In this document: piece after piece, positions 32,826 to 43,700 of the stretch
How positions within the stretch are numbered: position 1 is the first letter of the stretch
Layout: each line of letters begins with the position of its first letter
Assembly: GCA_934463035.1 (NCBI GenBank)
Contig: CAKSIG010000006.1
Span: 1 to 64,000 of the forward strand
From: an uncultured Eubacteriales bacterium
Lineage (GTDB): Bacteria > Bacillota > Clostridia > Oscillospirales > Acutalibacteraceae
DNA length: 64,000 nucleotides
Reading direction: 5' to 3'
The notes under the pieces: generated by a model
The model's database searches: none
Told to the model about the DNA's origin: nothing
What the model saw: the letters and a program-made list of their open reading frames with translations, nothing else
Made by a program: the position numbers and the translations under genes

Positions 32826-34427
32826 ATGTTAAAAAGATTATTGGCATTAGGTGTCGCCGGATTAATGGCGCTTACGTTTATAGGCTGCGGTTCTTCCAAG
32901 GCGGATACATCTAAAAAAGTAACGCTTACCTGGGTTATCAATCAGGAAAAGCAGAAAGACGCCGACTCGGTCGAAAAGGAAATAAACAAACTGCTTGAAA
33001 CGCTTTTGCCGAATACACAGCTTGAAATAGTTCACGCGCCGAGTATGTTTGAAAAGTGGTCTATGTGGATGTCGGCAAAGCAAGCGTACGATATTGCTTA
33101 TACAGGCTTCCAAACCGATATGCTCGCGCAGGTCTACGCAGACTCATACACCGAGCTTGACGATCTTGTAAAGGAATACGCTCCCAACATTGCAAAAGAG
33201 GAAAAGGAATTCCCCGCGGAATACGCTTCGGGACGTGTTGACGGTACGCTTTACGCTATTCCGAACGTTCAGTCAATAGTTCATCAGGCAAACTACCTGA
33301 CGGTTGACGCCGAGCATTATAAATACTTCCCCGTTGACGAGTTCCTGACTGAAATGCATTCAAGCTCTAAAACGACCGATAAGGCTTATCAGCTGCTTGA
33401 CGGATTTTTGTCAAAGCTCGCAGCCGCAGGCGTTTTCTCGGGCGGCGCTTACTCGGTAGACGTTCAGAACTTCTTTTTGAGCATTGTCTGCCGCGGATAT
33501 GACTTTATAGGCACGTCAAAAGGCGGCGCTTGGCTCTGCTATGACGCGCTTGATAAGGACGCTAAAATTCAGAGCTTTGTGCAGACCGACGCTTATAAGC
33601 TCTGGCTTAAATGGGCGGCTCAGTGGTACGCAAAGGGTTACATAAGCGAGGATTATATCGTTTCAGGCTCTACGGGCAATATGGTTCTTGCGGGCAACGT
33701 TACCGAAAGCTGGGTAAACCTTGACGAAGAAAAGGGAATTAAATACGTTAAGAACACCGAAACAGGCGAAATTGCAAAATACAACCTTATAGTTGATTCT
33801 GAGGATAACCTTTATCAGGGCGCTACAATATTCGGTTCGGCAAAGACTTACGAGATAATACCGTACACAGCCGAAAATCCCGAACGCGCTATGATGCTGC
33901 TTGATCTTTTACATTCCGATAAGGGCGAAGACCTTTACAACCTTATCTGCTACGGATTTGAAAAGAACAGCGACTACGCTAAGGAATACGGCGTATGGCA
34001 CTATGAGCTTAAAACCTCGGAAAATGACAGCAAGCCGATAGCTTACGGTAAGGATTATACAAACCAGCCCGATTCGTCAAGCGATTACGGTATCGCGCAT
34101 TGGAGAATGGGCAACATATTCCACGCTTACCGCACCCCGAATATACTTGACGGTCAGGAAGAATGGGCTAAGAACTATCTTTCGGTTGAACGTCAGAAGC
34201 TCACAAAGACCAAATACTGCGGTTTCCAGGGCGATATGAGAGATTACTCATATAAGATTGCTCAGATAAGCTCCGCTATGAGCGAATATCATTCGGCTCT
34301 TATTTCGGGAACACTCAAAGATAAATACGAAACAACCTATAACACTATGATAAGCAAAATGGAAGCGGCAGGTATGAACGACCTTATCGCCGCTATTCAG
34401 AAACAGGCAGACGAATATATAAAATAG
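32826..34427 (+). CDS. Extracellular solute-binding lipoprotein
   Basis: This protein of 533 residues has a lipoprotein signal (lipobox FIGC, Cys21) and the layout of family-1 type solute-binding proteins for polysaccharide transporters (AYDIAYTGFQTD, GTLYAIPNVQS, AKWGxxxY-like segment around KWAAQWYAKGYIS). It would be tethered to the outer membrane face and deliver oligosaccharides to the two permeases. AAGGAGG precedes the ATG. Confidence 0.92.
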   Translation: MLKRLLALGVAGLMALTFIGCGSSKADTSKKVTLTWVINQEKQKDADSVEKEINKLLETLLPNTQLEIVHAPSMFEKWSMWMSAKQAYDIAYTGFQTDMLAQVYADSYTELDDLVKEYAPNIAKEEKEFPAEYASGRVDGTLYAIPNVQSIVHQANYLTVDAEHYKYFPVDEFLTEMHSSSKTTDKAYQLLDGFLSKLAAAGVFSGGAYSVDVQNFFLSIVCRGYDFIGTSKGGAWLCYDALDKDAKIQSFVQTDAYKLWLKWAAQWYAKGYISEDYIVSGSTGNMVLAGNVTESWVNLDEEKGIKYVKNTETGEIAKYNLIVDSEDNLYQGATIFGSAKTYEIIPYTAENPERAMMLLDLLHSDKGEDLYNLICYGFEKNSDYAKEYGVWHYELKTSENDSKPIAYGKDYTNQPDSSSDYGIAHWRMGNIFHAYRTPNILDGQEEWAKNYLSVERQKLTKTKYCGFQGDMRDYSYKIAQISSAMSEYHSALISGTLKDKYETTYNTMISKMEAAGMNDLIAAIQKQADEYIK

Positions 34428-34441
34428 ACGGAGGGGATCGT

Positions 34442-36097
34442 TTGAAAAAACTAATTTCTTCCTGCTTGGCACTTGCTGTTCTGGCTATTTGCTTTATACT
34501 GCCCGTATCAGCCGAGGGCGAGCCTGCGTTTTCAGTTTCGCAGGCTGTCGCCGTTTCAGGCTCCGCCGCAACGGTCACGGTTTCGGTAGATACCGCGGTC
34601 TACGATGTAAGCGGTCTGCGGTTCTATCTTGCTTATGACCCCGAAAAAATAGTGTTTGAAAATAAAAGCACCAAAATTTTTCAACCCGATATAAGCAAGG
34701 CGGAAACCAACAAGGGAAACGCGGAAAACGGGAAAATATATTTCACCTACGTCGGCTCTGTAAGCTCACCCATAAAAATCAAAGCGGGCAAAATAGCCTC
34801 ATTTGATTTTACGGTAGTAACGTCAGAGACGGGCGCGGTGCCGATAGAGCTTGTAATTGAGGATTTCTATAACAAAAAACTTAAACAAATAGAAATTTCC
34901 TCAAAGCGGGTGAGCGGCGCCATACAGGTGACCGCGGGCGCAGTTTCCGAAACGGAAGCGCTTATTTCGGCTATCGGAACGGTGTCCTATCCGCAGAGTA
35001 ACGAGGCGATACTCGCGGCGCGCAGAGCGTATAACCGTTTGACCGCCGCCGAGAAAAAGGCGGTCAGAAACGCCGATGTTCTCGCCGCCGCCGAGGCGCA
35101 GTACAGCAAACTGAAAATAGAATATGAAAACGCAGCCGCAAAAGCGGCGGCTGACGCTTTTCGGCAGGAATACGCACAAATTCTTTCTAAAAAAACTGCC
35201 TACGAGGGCGACGGTGCGCTCACCCTTGCAGACAAAGACGCTATCGAAAAGGCTATTGAGTCCTACAACTCCCTTGCGTCTGCCGCGCGTATCAGGCTGA
35301 ATGATGAAATAAATCATTTGAACGCATTAAAAAACTATCTTCCTATTTTGGAAAGCATAGCGCAGGCGGAGGACACGTGGAAGATCTTTAACGAGAATTA
35401 CAGTTATTATTACGGACTTACCGTTGATAACGTAACGACGGGCGATCTTATGGGTCTGGGTCAGGCAAAACAGCTTATTGAGAATATGAAAAGCACGTTT
35501 GACGATATATCCGATTGGGTAGAAAAGAAAACGGGAGCGACCTATATTCACATCAAGGCGCTGTATGACCGCGCGCTTGAACTCAATATGTACGAAAACG
35601 CCGAATCGACCAAGCAGTACCTTTCGTTTATGGACGAGTACGGCAAATGGCTCACGGTGAACAAATCGGACGTTACAAAAGAGGACGAAGTAACTTTAAG
35701 CCTTGCAAAACAAGCGTATGAGCTTGTAAGCGACGAAGCAAGGGCGCTTATAGGCGAAAACTTCTACAAGCATATATGCGAGCTTCTTGACGCCGCAAAG
35801 GGTATGGATTACGAAACCGACACGGTAACCGAAACCGTAACGGAGACCGTCACCGATACCGTTTATGTGGACAGAATAAAGAACGCCGCGTCCTCCGATA
35901 CCGCTGACGCGAAAAGCGGCAAAACGCTGGTTCGTGTATCCCTTGATAAAGCAAACAACATACTTTGGATATTGCTTATATCCTTGGGAACACTCCTTAT
36001 AATTCTTGCGGCGGCTTCTGCTATGCAGATAGTCCTGCGCAGGAAATTCAAAGCAGAACTTTCACTCTTATCTGATGAGGAGGTGAAGGAAATATGA
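34442..36097 (+). CDS. Membrane-anchored single-cohesin surface protein
   Basis: The protein (551 residues, TTG start after GGAGGGG) has a signal peptide (cleavage near VSA-EG). It then has one cohesin-like jelly roll at about 27-162 (VSGLRFYLAYDPEKIVFEN, GKIYFTYVG, GKIASFDFTV). A long helical stalk of two or three repeats (for example LTAAEKKAVRNADVLAAAEA) follows, then a short TVTETVTETVTD repeat, one membrane helix (about 505-527) and a cytoplasmic tail. Cohesins bind dockerins. A dockerin ends the protein encoded at 40714-45849, so this is a likely anchor for it. The cohesin type cannot be fixed by eye. Confidence 0.75.
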   Translation: MKKLISSCLALAVLAICFILPVSAEGEPAFSVSQAVAVSGSAATVTVSVDTAVYDVSGLRFYLAYDPEKIVFENKSTKIFQPDISKAETNKGNAENGKIYFTYVGSVSSPIKIKAGKIASFDFTVVTSETGAVPIELVIEDFYNKKLKQIEISSKRVSGAIQVTAGAVSETEALISAIGTVSYPQSNEAILAARRAYNRLTAAEKKAVRNADVLAAAEAQYSKLKIEYENAAAKAAADAFRQEYAQILSKKTAYEGDGALTLADKDAIEKAIESYNSLASAARIRLNDEINHLNALKNYLPILESIAQAEDTWKIFNENYSYYYGLTVDNVTTGDLMGLGQAKQLIENMKSTFDDISDWVEKKTGATYIHIKALYDRALELNMYENAESTKQYLSFMDEYGKWLTVNKSDVTKEDEVTLSLAKQAYELVSDEARALIGENFYKHICELLDAAKGMDYETDTVTETVTETVTDTVYVDRIKNAASSDTADAKSGKTLVRVSLDKANNILWILLISLGTLLIILAAASAMQIVLRRKFKAELSLLSDEEVKEI

Positions 36098-37719
36098 AGA
36101 CCGCTTTTTTAAAGGGACGTACAAAAACGGTGATTTCGCTTTTTGCGGTGCTTAGTCTGTGCGTCGGCGCTTGCTTCTGTTTCGGCTTTGAAAGCAGTGC
36201 GCTAAACGAATACAACGAGACCGCAGGCACGTTTGACGACTTTACCGAAGCCCGTATTAACTCGGATATTGAGGTAAAATACGGCGTAAACCCGTATATG
36301 CAGACCACAACCTTCACCCATTCGGGCGACAGCGCAACGATAGACACCAACGCTTATGTTGAATGGTCAACCGAATCGGATGTAGCATTTCTGTGCAAGA
36401 AGTATGAGGTCGGCGGAACGGGTAACGAAAATCAAATGACCTTTGAAACCTCGATAACCGCGCGTACCGACCCCGGCGGCGGACAGAATTTGTTTTCAAC
36501 CGCTTCGGGAGGACTGCTCCTTACCGACAGCGATACCGACCCGTCGGCTCCGAGAATTTTTCTTCACCTGCGTGCAGGAATTGTTACCGTGGTCTACCGC
36601 TCGGCAAGCGGCGGCGGAATGGGCGTTATTTACGGAAGCGTAAACGCTGAATTGCCCATAAAGCTGAAAATCGTTAAGTCGGGCAAAAAATACACCTGTT
36701 CATACAAGGGAACCAATAACGGAAGCTACGTTACCCTCGGAACCGTGACAAGCGTTATGAACGGACCGCTCTATGCGGGCGTTGCGGCGCACTCGTCGGA
36801 CAAGACGAGAAGTATCCGCTCGTCGTTCAAGGGCTGGTACGCGGTAGGACAGGGCACATACGATAATTCGGGCGACAGCGGCGATACGCCGTCAAAGGAC
36901 GAATATCCCGATACAGGATATATCGACCCGTCTTACGATGAAGCGACAACGCTTTTGTATGAGAGCTTCTCCAAGGGAATACATACCGAGGGCGACGCCG
37001 CGGTAAGTACCCCTATATGGCAGAAGGTACATACGAATCAAATTAAAACGCTTGATAACGGCAACCGAGTTTGGTATATAGCGCAGGAAACGGGCAGCGC
37101 GTTCTTAGGGAACCAGTATTGGACGGACTACTCCGCCTCCGTAGACGTTAGCTTTACCGCCGAAATGCAGGCGCAGGACGACGACCAGTTTGTGTTCTGG
37201 GTAAGACGTAAGCAAATTGAAAACTCAGGTTACTACGGCAACGGCGTTGCGATAACCACCGACGCCAAGGTGGACGATAAAACGCAGACCGTAAGCTATG
37301 TTACTAAGCTGAGCGTTGTAAAGCAGTATGCCCAAAGGGCAACCCAATGGAGCGGTACAAAATGCTCCGCCGAGATACCGAACTTAATAGGCGACGGCAA
37401 GACCCACAACATCAAGGTCTACGCTGTGGACAATAAAATGCTGGTATACTTTGACGGCGAACTGTTGCTCGACTATACCGATACCGCAACAGACGGGCAT
37501 ATAAACCTGCGCGGCGGAATCGGGTTCTACACCAACGCAGTCGACGTCACGGTCGATAACATACTCGTAGAAAAGGTTGACGACGAGCTGGGCGGCGATT
37601 TTGATAACATAATCGGCAGCCGCTTTGGCGAGGATATACCCGAATACGTGTATAACTTCTACCGCGACCACGAAATAAAATACTTCAACAATGATAGCAC
37701 GGCTGCTATCACGAAATAA
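36094..37719 (+). CDS. Secreted protein with two concanavalin-like (LamG/DUF1080) domains
   Basis: This protein of 541 residues has a signal peptide (about residues 1-35). Two lectin-type jelly rolls follow, at roughly 60-265 (GIVTVVYRSASGGG, YTCSYKGTNNGSYVTLG, GPLYAGVAAHSS) and 290-500 (FVFWVRRKQ, YFDGELLLDYTD, GGIGFYTNAVDV). A Gly/Asp/Ser linker joins them. No catalytic motif, dockerin or membrane anchor is visible. It likely binds the target glycan. Its start overlaps the cohesin gene stop in ATGA, implying stoichiometric expression. Confidence 0.7.
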   Translation: MKTAFLKGRTKTVISLFAVLSLCVGACFCFGFESSALNEYNETAGTFDDFTEARINSDIEVKYGVNPYMQTTTFTHSGDSATIDTNAYVEWSTESDVAFLCKKYEVGGTGNENQMTFETSITARTDPGGGQNLFSTASGGLLLTDSDTDPSAPRIFLHLRAGIVTVVYRSASGGGMGVIYGSVNAELPIKLKIVKSGKKYTCSYKGTNNGSYVTLGTVTSVMNGPLYAGVAAHSSDKTRSIRSSFKGWYAVGQGTYDNSGDSGDTPSKDEYPDTGYIDPSYDEATTLLYESFSKGIHTEGDAAVSTPIWQKVHTNQIKTLDNGNRVWYIAQETGSAFLGNQYWTDYSASVDVSFTAEMQAQDDDQFVFWVRRKQIENSGYYGNGVAITTDAKVDDKTQTVSYVTKLSVVKQYAQRATQWSGTKCSAEIPNLIGDGKTHNIKVYAVDNKMLVYFDGELLLDYTDTATDGHINLRGGIGFYTNAVDVTVDNILVEKVDDELGGDFDNIIGSRFGEDIPEYVYNFYRDHEIKYFNNDSTAAITK

Positions 37720-37738
37720 GGAAAGCGAGGAATCAATT

Positions 37739-40507
37739 ATGAAATCCAAATTATTTTTGAAAGCCTCATCGCTTGTATGCGCGCTTGCACTTTTGGTGAC
37801 AGGCATACATACGGCGTTTGCGGCTGACAGGGACTACACTTTGAAAAAGGCGTTTACCATTGAAAATGCCGCGTCTGCAAATGCTGTAAAGCTTTATGAG
37901 GTACGCAATAATGCATTGGCTGGAACAGGCAATGTTACTGTTGAAGGTTCGTCTGTAAAGTATACCGCAACGCAGGATTATGTTTCTTTCTTGGGCGCTC
38001 TCACCGAGCTTGACGGCGTTGATTTAACAGCGTCTGATGTTGAGATTGATGAATGGTCTTACAAAATCGTTGGCACAGTACCTGCTGACATCTCAGACAA
38101 TACCGTTCAGTTTGGTTATCTTAACGGTTGGACCGAAGTTGGTTCGTCGGTAACTAAAACTGACGAAGGATATTCTGTAACAAACGGGAATACAACATTT
38201 AGCACCGTACTTTCAAATGTACTTCTTGATGAATACGGTTATACATGTTTAAAGATAAATGGCTCTGGTTTTAGTTGGGCCGGAAATTTGAGAACTTCTG
38301 CAATAACCATAGCGGATGATAATGCAACAGTGAAGACAACTGTGGGGGCTAACCACAACGCCCCGAACGGTGTATTTTGGAAAGGTGCTCCCGAAGTTTT
38401 GGTAAGCTATGTAAATAACGGTGACGGATCTCACAAATATACCGTAAAAGCGGTTAATAGTTACACCAAGTCAGATGGTGTATATACTAAGGCTGAGGAT
38501 AAAGTTTTAATATCTTTTGATGTAACAGACGGTTCTGCTCAGGATACAGGTCTTGTTTTGCTTGGAACAGGAAGATATTTTTCCAAAAAGGCTTCAAGCG
38601 TTGATTTTACCGATATAACGGTAAAATACAATAAGAATATTGACTATACCGCAGAGTGCGAGCAGTTCTTAACTGATAACTCGATAGTTGAAAAACTTTA
38701 TAACGGAACCTTTGCTCCCACAAAGGACACAGCCGATACCTTAAAAGCACAGCTTAACACAGCTCTTTCACAGTACAAGGAATTTGAAGAAGATGAAAAG
38801 ACTGTATTTGATAACAATTTCCCGAGCTTTGAGAGTAAAGTTTCCGCCGCTTTAAAGGAATGTAACAGAGCGGCATACGGTAAGTTCACCGCTGATTCGC
38901 AAGTAACCGTTACTGCCGATGAAATCACATCACTTGAAACAAAAGATTATGTTGAGATTCGCGGTAACAATTCTGCCACTGCGAAAACTATGTTTACTTC
39001 TTCGGGCAATACCGTAAAATACACAAACAGCCAGAATTATTCTATCGGTATAGGTGCAATTACAAACATTAACGGCGTCGATATGACAGCCGACAATGTC
39101 GCTGTAAAAGAGTGGTCTTATACTATTACGGCTGACGATTCCGATAAAGCTAAAATAGGTTTTTTGGAGTCTTGGAATTACATTAAAAGTGATGATGTTT
39201 ATGTGCTTGGATTGGCTTCCAATACCAGTCAAGCAGACGGTTATACGGGCTTGAACATAGGAATTGCGGGCATAAAAACTGCATATTACGGGGGAAAAGC
39301 AACCTACAATTCTGAAACAAGCAGTTGGGATTATGAAAAGTTAGGACTGCCGGGATATATTTATAACAACAGTTATCAATATTATTGGTTAGGCGCTCCT
39401 AAATTCAATGTAGCTTACACCGTCAGCGGTGAAGGTGAGCATACTTATACTGTTTATGCAACTGATATATATACACTGACAGACGGTAATTATTCTAAGA
39501 CAGATGATGTTTGCACTGTGAAAAAAGTTATAAAAGATAATAGCGAAGCTGCACTTGATTTCGTAATGATAGCTGGCGGCAGTTATCAAAGCAACAACAA
39601 AGATATGGTTATAAGCAACATCAATGTTAAATACACGATAGAAGAAGACATCACCGACCGGTGCGTAGCGGTTCTTGAAGCAGGCAACGGTATGATAGAC
39701 CGTCTTGACGGTATTGTTACCAAAGCTAATGCCGATAAGGTTGCCGCCGACGTTGCAGAGTTAAAGGCAGCCTACGAGGGTGCAAGCGCAGAGGTTAAAA
39801 ACGCTATTGACGCTAAATATGCAGACGTTGCGGCAAAGATAGCCTACGCAGAAAAGTATGCCTATGTTGCAGCAAATAAGGCAAGCCCCGAATTGAAAGG
39901 TATAAACATTAAAAAGGTTACGTCTGCTTCGGCTTCCGACCTTAGATTTGCGGTTGGCTATTCGGCAGACGACAACACCGATTACACAGTTGCGGGTTAC
40001 GGCGCGGTAGTTGTTTTGAATCAGGCGCTTGAAGACAAGGACGCCGAGCTTACAAAGGATACCGCCGTTAAGTCGGGTATGGAAAATTACTTCTTTGACG
40101 TATACGAGGAGGTAACTGAAGTTCCTGTTGACAATCAAGGACAGTTCTATGTAACAATAACAGGTTCAAAGGGCAAGCCGGGTACGCTGATTGACTGCCG
40201 TCCGTATATTGTATACACCGACGGTGATAATAACGAATTTGTGCTTTATGCTTCAAACGACGATGCAGACAAGAATATATCAAACGGTCAGGCTTCAAAG
40301 TGCGGTATCTTCGCCGCAAGGGATCTGAGCAACGCTATGATCAATGTCCTCGGTGAATATGCTGTATATCCCGACGGATACACTAAGGAATCTTACGACG
40401 CTATTATAAGCAAGATAGGCAATGAGCCGACTACTTCTGCTGAGAAGAACGTTGTATTCCAATTCCTTTATGAAAACTGCGATGCATACGTAAAAGCATT
40501 AGGCTAA
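37739..40507 (+). CDS. Large secreted protein with a duplicated beta domain, unknown function
   Basis: The protein (922 residues) has a signal peptide (about 1-30, HTAFA-AD). Two related units are visible. The first contains VKYTATQDYVSFLGALTELD...VDEWSY-like text near residue 70 and the second VKYTNSQNYSIGIGAITNIN near 420. Each ends before an alpha-helical spacer (for example VAADVAELKAAYEGASAEVK). A separate C-terminal domain (about 710-922) follows. Family unknown to me. Codon use between about 37860 and 39650 is more T/A-rich than in the neighbours. ATG 37739 has GAGGA upstream; an earlier ATG at 37691 lies inside the previous gene. Confidence 0.6.
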   Translation: MKSKLFLKASSLVCALALLVTGIHTAFAADRDYTLKKAFTIENAASANAVKLYEVRNNALAGTGNVTVEGSSVKYTATQDYVSFLGALTELDGVDLTASDVEIDEWSYKIVGTVPADISDNTVQFGYLNGWTEVGSSVTKTDEGYSVTNGNTTFSTVLSNVLLDEYGYTCLKINGSGFSWAGNLRTSAITIADDNATVKTTVGANHNAPNGVFWKGAPEVLVSYVNNGDGSHKYTVKAVNSYTKSDGVYTKAEDKVLISFDVTDGSAQDTGLVLLGTGRYFSKKASSVDFTDITVKYNKNIDYTAECEQFLTDNSIVEKLYNGTFAPTKDTADTLKAQLNTALSQYKEFEEDEKTVFDNNFPSFESKVSAALKECNRAAYGKFTADSQVTVTADEITSLETKDYVEIRGNNSATAKTMFTSSGNTVKYTNSQNYSIGIGAITNINGVDMTADNVAVKEWSYTITADDSDKAKIGFLESWNYIKSDDVYVLGLASNTSQADGYTGLNIGIAGIKTAYYGGKATYNSETSSWDYEKLGLPGYIYNNSYQYYWLGAPKFNVAYTVSGEGEHTYTVYATDIYTLTDGNYSKTDDVCTVKKVIKDNSEAALDFVMIAGGSYQSNNKDMVISNINVKYTIEEDITDRCVAVLEAGNGMIDRLDGIVTKANADKVAADVAELKAAYEGASAEVKNAIDAKYADVAAKIAYAEKYAYVAANKASPELKGINIKKVTSASASDLRFAVGYSADDNTDYTVAGYGAVVVLNQALEDKDAELTKDTAVKSGMENYFFDVYEEVTEVPVDNQGQFYVTITGSKGKPGTLIDCRPYIVYTDGDNNEFVLYASNDDADKNISNGQASKCGIFAARDLSNAMINVLGEYAVYPDGYTKESYDAIISKIGNEPTTSAEKNVVFQFLYENCDAYVKALG

Positions 40508-40520
40508 GGAGGTAAGGATA

Positions 40521-40640
40521 ATGAAAAAATATATAAAACCCGAAGTTATCCTCACTATTTCCGAAACGGAAAAAGACTTATGTGATCTGACCACACCATC
40601 GGGCGTGGTGTGGGACGACACGATAATTGAGGAGTATTAA
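40521..40640 (+). CDS. Small 39-residue peptide of unknown function
   Basis: A very strong ribosome site (AAGGAGG, eight bases before ATG) precedes this short frame. The peptide begins MKKYIKPEV and has a middle EKDLCDLTTPSG and an acidic, aromatic tail VVWDDTIIEEY. It has no signal peptide and one cysteine. It resembles other short MKKY-x-KPE peptides of Clostridia, which are precursor-like, but no modification enzyme is encoded nearby. It lies between the repeat protein and the dockerin protein and is followed by a stem-loop. Confidence 0.6.
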   Translation: MKKYIKPEVILTISETEKDLCDLTTPSGVVWDDTIIEEY

Positions 40641-40648
40641 GCTCATTC

Positions 40649-40681
40649 GGCTGAGAGCCTCGGCTCAAAAGGCTCTCAGCC
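40649..40681 (+). terminator. Intercistronic 11-bp stem-loop without U-tract
   Basis: GGCTGAGAGCC (40649-40659) and GGCTCTCAGCC (40671-40681) pair perfectly around an 11-base loop. No U-run follows (ATTTCCC), so it is more likely an mRNA processing or stability element, or a leaky attenuator, before the dockerin gene than a full terminator. Confidence 0.6.
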
Positions 40682-40713
40682 ATTTCCCATTGTTTCAGAA
40701 CGGAGGTTAAAAG

Positions 40714-43700
40714 ATGAAAAAATGCGTGAAAAGCGGCGTTGCGTTATTGCTTGCCATTACGGTTATGTTTTCTGCCGCTTCGGCGCTTATCTCCCTTAAA
40801 CTGTCTGCGTCTTCAAGCATAGACGGATACTATTTCGAGGAAGACTTTGCAGACGGCACACTTTCAAATTGGGAAACACCGCACAGCTCGGATACATACG
40901 CCGTGAAACAGCTTGACGGGGCTTATGCGTTTGCCTTTGACTACAAGAACAGCAAACAGGGTCAGCAGTATACATTAGTGCCGAAAAGCTCGGTTGTAAG
41001 TCAGGCTACGGTAGAGGAATTTGCCTTTACGGCAAAGTTTTCAAAGGCGCCGTCTTCACTTTACGGCGGACTTGAAATAGTATACGATTATACCGATAAG
41101 GATAACTATAAATTCGTTACAATAGGCGAGTTTAACAATAGCATTTTCCGCCGTTTTTGGGCGGTTAAGGACGGAACCGTCAGCACGGACAGCTCAGTCG
41201 GCGCGGTTGACTCGTCCTTGGGCAGTATAAACATAGATTTCACCGATTGGTTCACCGTCGGCGTAAGCTATGCTGACTCCAAGGCAAATATTACGGTCAA
41301 GCAGGGCGGAGAAAGCAAGTCGATTTCGGCTGCAACTTCATCAACCCCCGCAATGCTTTGCAACTACCGTCAGAACGGCAACGAAAGCTCGACTATGTAT
41401 GTAAAGAACGCGAAGTTCTACTTCGGCGGATATTCCGATTATCTTGCAAAGCAGTACACCGATAAATATTCGGCTGTTCTTTCAAAGAGCCTGCAACAGA
41501 TAACCGTTTCCGACGAAACACTTGTAAATGCCGCTCTTGACGACTATTCTCGTTTAAGCGCCGCATATCAGACATCTTATTACAGCTATATTGTGCGCCT
41601 TAACGGATTTAAGGAAAAGATAGACGCACTTAAAAACGGTACCGCGTTTGACGATAAGGACCCAACGCATCTTGCCAATTGGCAGGTATTAAAGGGTACT
41701 GTAAACGCTTCAAACTTTACGGTTGACGAAAACGGGGATATGACCCTTTCATCAAACGTAATGATTAAACTTGATCCCGCTTCGTATCTCGCCGAAAATC
41801 AGGTGGTTAAAAAATTCACCTATTCGGTCGAGTATTCATCGGGCAACAACGGCGGAAAGGGTATATTCTTTGTTTACGATTATACCGACGCCGACAATTA
41901 TGCGTATAACACCATTTGGTACGATAAAACGCACGACGCTTTCTTTAATCAGTATTTCAAATGCACCGACGGTTCCGAAAAATCTACGGGAACGGGCTAT
42001 GCAAACGAATTGAAGTCGATTGAAGGCAAACTTGATGTTGAAATTGATCTTACAAAGTCGGGTAAGTATATATACAAGGTAACCAATTCCGCCGAGGGGA
42101 CTGTTTTCAGCCATACCGCCAATTCGGCAAGCGAGCTTAGAAATCTTATTCTTTACGCAAATACGCCTATAAAGATAAGCAACGTAAAAGCATACGCTTA
42201 TGACGAAGACGATTTTACCGCCTTTGAAAAGGAAATAAAGCTGTTTAACAAAAACTATGCCGAGCTTTTAAATCTCACTTCGGCGCAGTTTACCAAAAAC
42301 GCGCTTATGAAGGCGGATATTGAAAAGGCGATATACGATTATGAAAACAACCTCCAAGCGTATTCAAAAGAGGTTCTTAAAGAAAAGTATCAGCTTTTGA
42401 AGAATATGCTCGCCGCAATAGAGGGACTGTCGGGCGAATACGTTACCGCGCTCCCCGAATACATTGACGGCGCTTCGGGCAAATACTACAAATGGACCGA
42501 CAGCTTTGACAACGGCATAGGCAAATGGGCAAACAGCGGAACAGGCGGCAACAATACAATAACCCCGTCGCCCTATATTTACGATATGAACGGCAACCCC
42601 GCTTTAATAGTCGGCAGTCACGGATTTGTTTATCCGAGCAGTTACACCGTTCCCGCCAAGGCTCAGCTTTCCGAGGTTAAGTTTAAGGTTAAATTAAACG
42701 GCACCGAAAAGTTCTACGAAAACAAGCCGCTTACAATAATGCTCAGCTTTGTTGACGAAAACAATTGGCAGGTTCTTGAAATATACAATTGGGCGGCAGG
42801 CCGCGCAGACCGCACTTCCTACCGCATTTCAAGCTGTGTTGACGGCACCTATTCGGGCGGTTACCACAACGGCAACAAGTGTCAGATAATCGACTTCTAT
42901 TCCGATTATCTTGAAGTTACCGTTAAATACAGTGCTTCGGGACGCAGCGTCAGCGTTGAACTTACCGACGGCAAAAACACCGATACCTTCGGCACCTCTC
43001 TCACCGTTTCATACGGCAGGTTCGGACTTTGGGGACAAAACGGTTTCAACTGGCAGTATGACGACGTTGAAATCACCTATATCCCCGGTCAGTGGGAGGA
43101 AGACAGGAGCATAGAGTCGATTTATCCGTACTTTGCGGGCAACACCGAATACGGACCCGACGATGTTCTTACGATATACGGCGAAAATATCTACGACAAT
43201 ATCTCGCGTATAGAGTTCGTTCAGATACCCGACGCAGACTACAAAAATGCTCTGCTTTCGGCGGCGGGAACAGGCTCTTTCGGCGGTATAGACACGAAAT
43301 TTTTGCCCGAAATAAGTTACAGCCACGATAAGCAGAAAAGCGGAAATTATATTTTTGCCGCTAACGAAGCCTATTGGGACGCTTCAAGGGCAGTTCGTCT
43401 TAAAATACAACAGCCGTCCAAAAACTCGGTAAAGGTCATTCTTCCGACAGTCGACGCTAACGGAGACAGCATAACGCAGGGAATATATGCCCTTAAACTC
43501 TGCGGAAACGACAGTTCGGGCAAAGACGACCTTATAATCTATATAAACAACCCCGAAATAGACTATGTTTACGGCGATGACGGCGACCACGCGACGCAGG
43601 GCGGAACGCTCCGCGTTATCGGCGAAAATATGGCTCTCGGTTATGATGAAATCGACCGCAAGGACTTTATTGAGGATTCCGACGAGGACATAGCCAAATA

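Noticed and set aside
40649..40681. Ordinary rho-independent terminator before the dockerin gene
   Set aside because: No U-run follows the stem and the operon continues 33 bases later with no visible promoter, so full termination is unlikely.
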